64,000 nucleotides of DNA, from NCBI GenBank assembly GCA_041494885.1, contig JBGQBO010000006.1, positions 62,001 through 126,000 of the forward strand, in the 5' to 3' direction. The notes under the pieces are model-generated. The model saw nothing but the letters and a program-made list of their open reading frames with translations. It made no database searches and was not told the origin of the DNA. Positions 63,458 through 64,000 of this stretch are shown here, in pieces (the first letter of the stretch is position 1; every line of letters starts with the position of its first letter). Position numbers and translations under genes: made by a program. Source of the stretch: JAIQFV01 sp041494885 (lineage in GTDB: Bacteria > Acidobacteriota > Terriglobia > JAIQFV01).

Positions 63458-64000
63458 AGTGCCTCCTAACAGGTTTTATGTGGTCCACAAATGTGTCGTG
63501 TCCGGTTCACTACGATAACCCGAAACGCAGTTGCCTTTGCCATCAAAATGCGGCTGGCCAGCAATTCAAAAATGCAAGGGCCACTACGCGGACCTGATGA
63601 TGAAAGCAGGTGGTGTCTTGCCGGGGCGACTTTGGCATAGCGCCTCAAAGACAGCTCATGGACACTTAGGTCTTAGGGATAGAACGGGATTACAGTTGCA
63701 AATGCCATACCAATCTTCTTTTGAATAAATACATTGAAATGGCAAGGGTTAGGCCAAAATAGACCTTGAACCGGGATCCATGGATGTCCGCTTGTGGGAT
63801 TCCCTTTCCCATATCCGGCCACGGTCTGAAGATCAGAGGACTTCTGGCGCTGGGCCCCTCTCAAGCTCTACACAGCTATCATCCAAGCAAAGAATGGGAT
63901 GGTTCACGTGTCCCGAACTAAAGACTGAAAGGCAATTCGATCCACTGACTGATGCAATGGGTTGGTTTGCCATTCCTAGGGATTTCCACCCCTGCGATTT
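63458..64000. other. Gene-free right end
   Basis: About 540 bases to the window edge. Short ORFs in it have no recognisable domain or ribosome-binding site. Base composition is lower in GC than the operons. It may be remains of a mobile element or the 5' region of a gene beyond the edge. Confidence 0.4.

Noticed and set aside
63466..63864. Short ORFs at the right end
   Set aside because: No motifs, poor starts; probably chance frames.

Overview
The window looks like a chromosomal piece of a Gram-negative, LPS-bearing bacterium of the Acidobacteriota type. The clearest clue is the right-hand end. A PadR-family regulator is followed by three very large MacB/FtsX-type permeases without any ATPase gene. 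This is the arrangement called ADOP (acidobacterial duplicated orphan permease). An LptE-like lipoprotein, Mpl, M61 and paired M16 peptidases and a complete aerobic histidine-degradation pathway fit such a host. The phylum call is an inference from gene content; no rRNA is present. Nearly all sequence is coding, with short spacers and many 4-11 base overlaps.

Layout. 1-550: 3' remnant of an RHS/YD-repeat gene (minus strand, frame-broken) next to a perfect 13-bp palindrome. 634-7237 (minus): EamA exporter, LD-carboxypeptidase, Mpl, M61 peptidase, PlsC acyltransferase and a small conserved protein; a murein-recycling and envelope group. 7553-18175: mixed housekeeping and unknown genes (alpha/beta hydrolase, endonuclease/phosphatase-like enzyme, threonine synthase, two polytopic membrane proteins, a sigma-like protein with a zinc-binding tail, ketopantoate reductase, CMD-family protein, coiled-coil membrane protein). 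18311-23254 (minus): MBL hydrolase, LptE, LeuRS, endonuclease IV.

23701-33911: acyl-CoA metabolism. The two subunits of methylmalonyl-CoA mutase flank a CsgG-like secreted protein with its own terminator. An M-type metallopeptidase-like protein and a LOG-family protein follow. A minus-strand block then carries an acyl-CoA carboxylase beta subunit, AtuA, AtuA-C and enoyl-CoA hydratase, which looks like branched-chain or terpenoid acyl-CoA degradation. 34142-45725: bacterioferritin, a hotdog thioesterase and hutH-hutU-hutI-ftcD (histidine to glutamate), interrupted by an opposing pair of M16 peptidases (one active, one lacking the zinc motif), pterin dehydratase and an FmdB-type zinc ribbon. 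46010-50464: cell-wall amidase, GerMN protein, RNase PH, XTP/dITP pyrophosphatase and tRNA-Pro(TGG) with a recognisable promoter.

50465-54000 is accessory-looking: a perfect dispersed-type palindrome, an MDMPI-like protein, a DHFR/RibD-like gene bracketed by integron-attC-like core sites, SRPBCC and NTF2-like genes, and a 46-codon membrane peptide gene with a perfect ribosome-binding site. 54227-62919 holds PadR with an operator-like palindrome over its start, plus the three ADOP permeases separated by short-repeat hairpins. The last kilobase has a small recombinase-derived gene and no other recognisable content.

The most unusual items are the sigma-factor-like protein that seems to carry its own ZAS-type anti-sigma zinc motif (13017-13850), the attC-like bracketing of a DHFR-like gene, the His-cluster membrane protein (15948-17060), the new small membrane ORF and the PadR/ADOP island.
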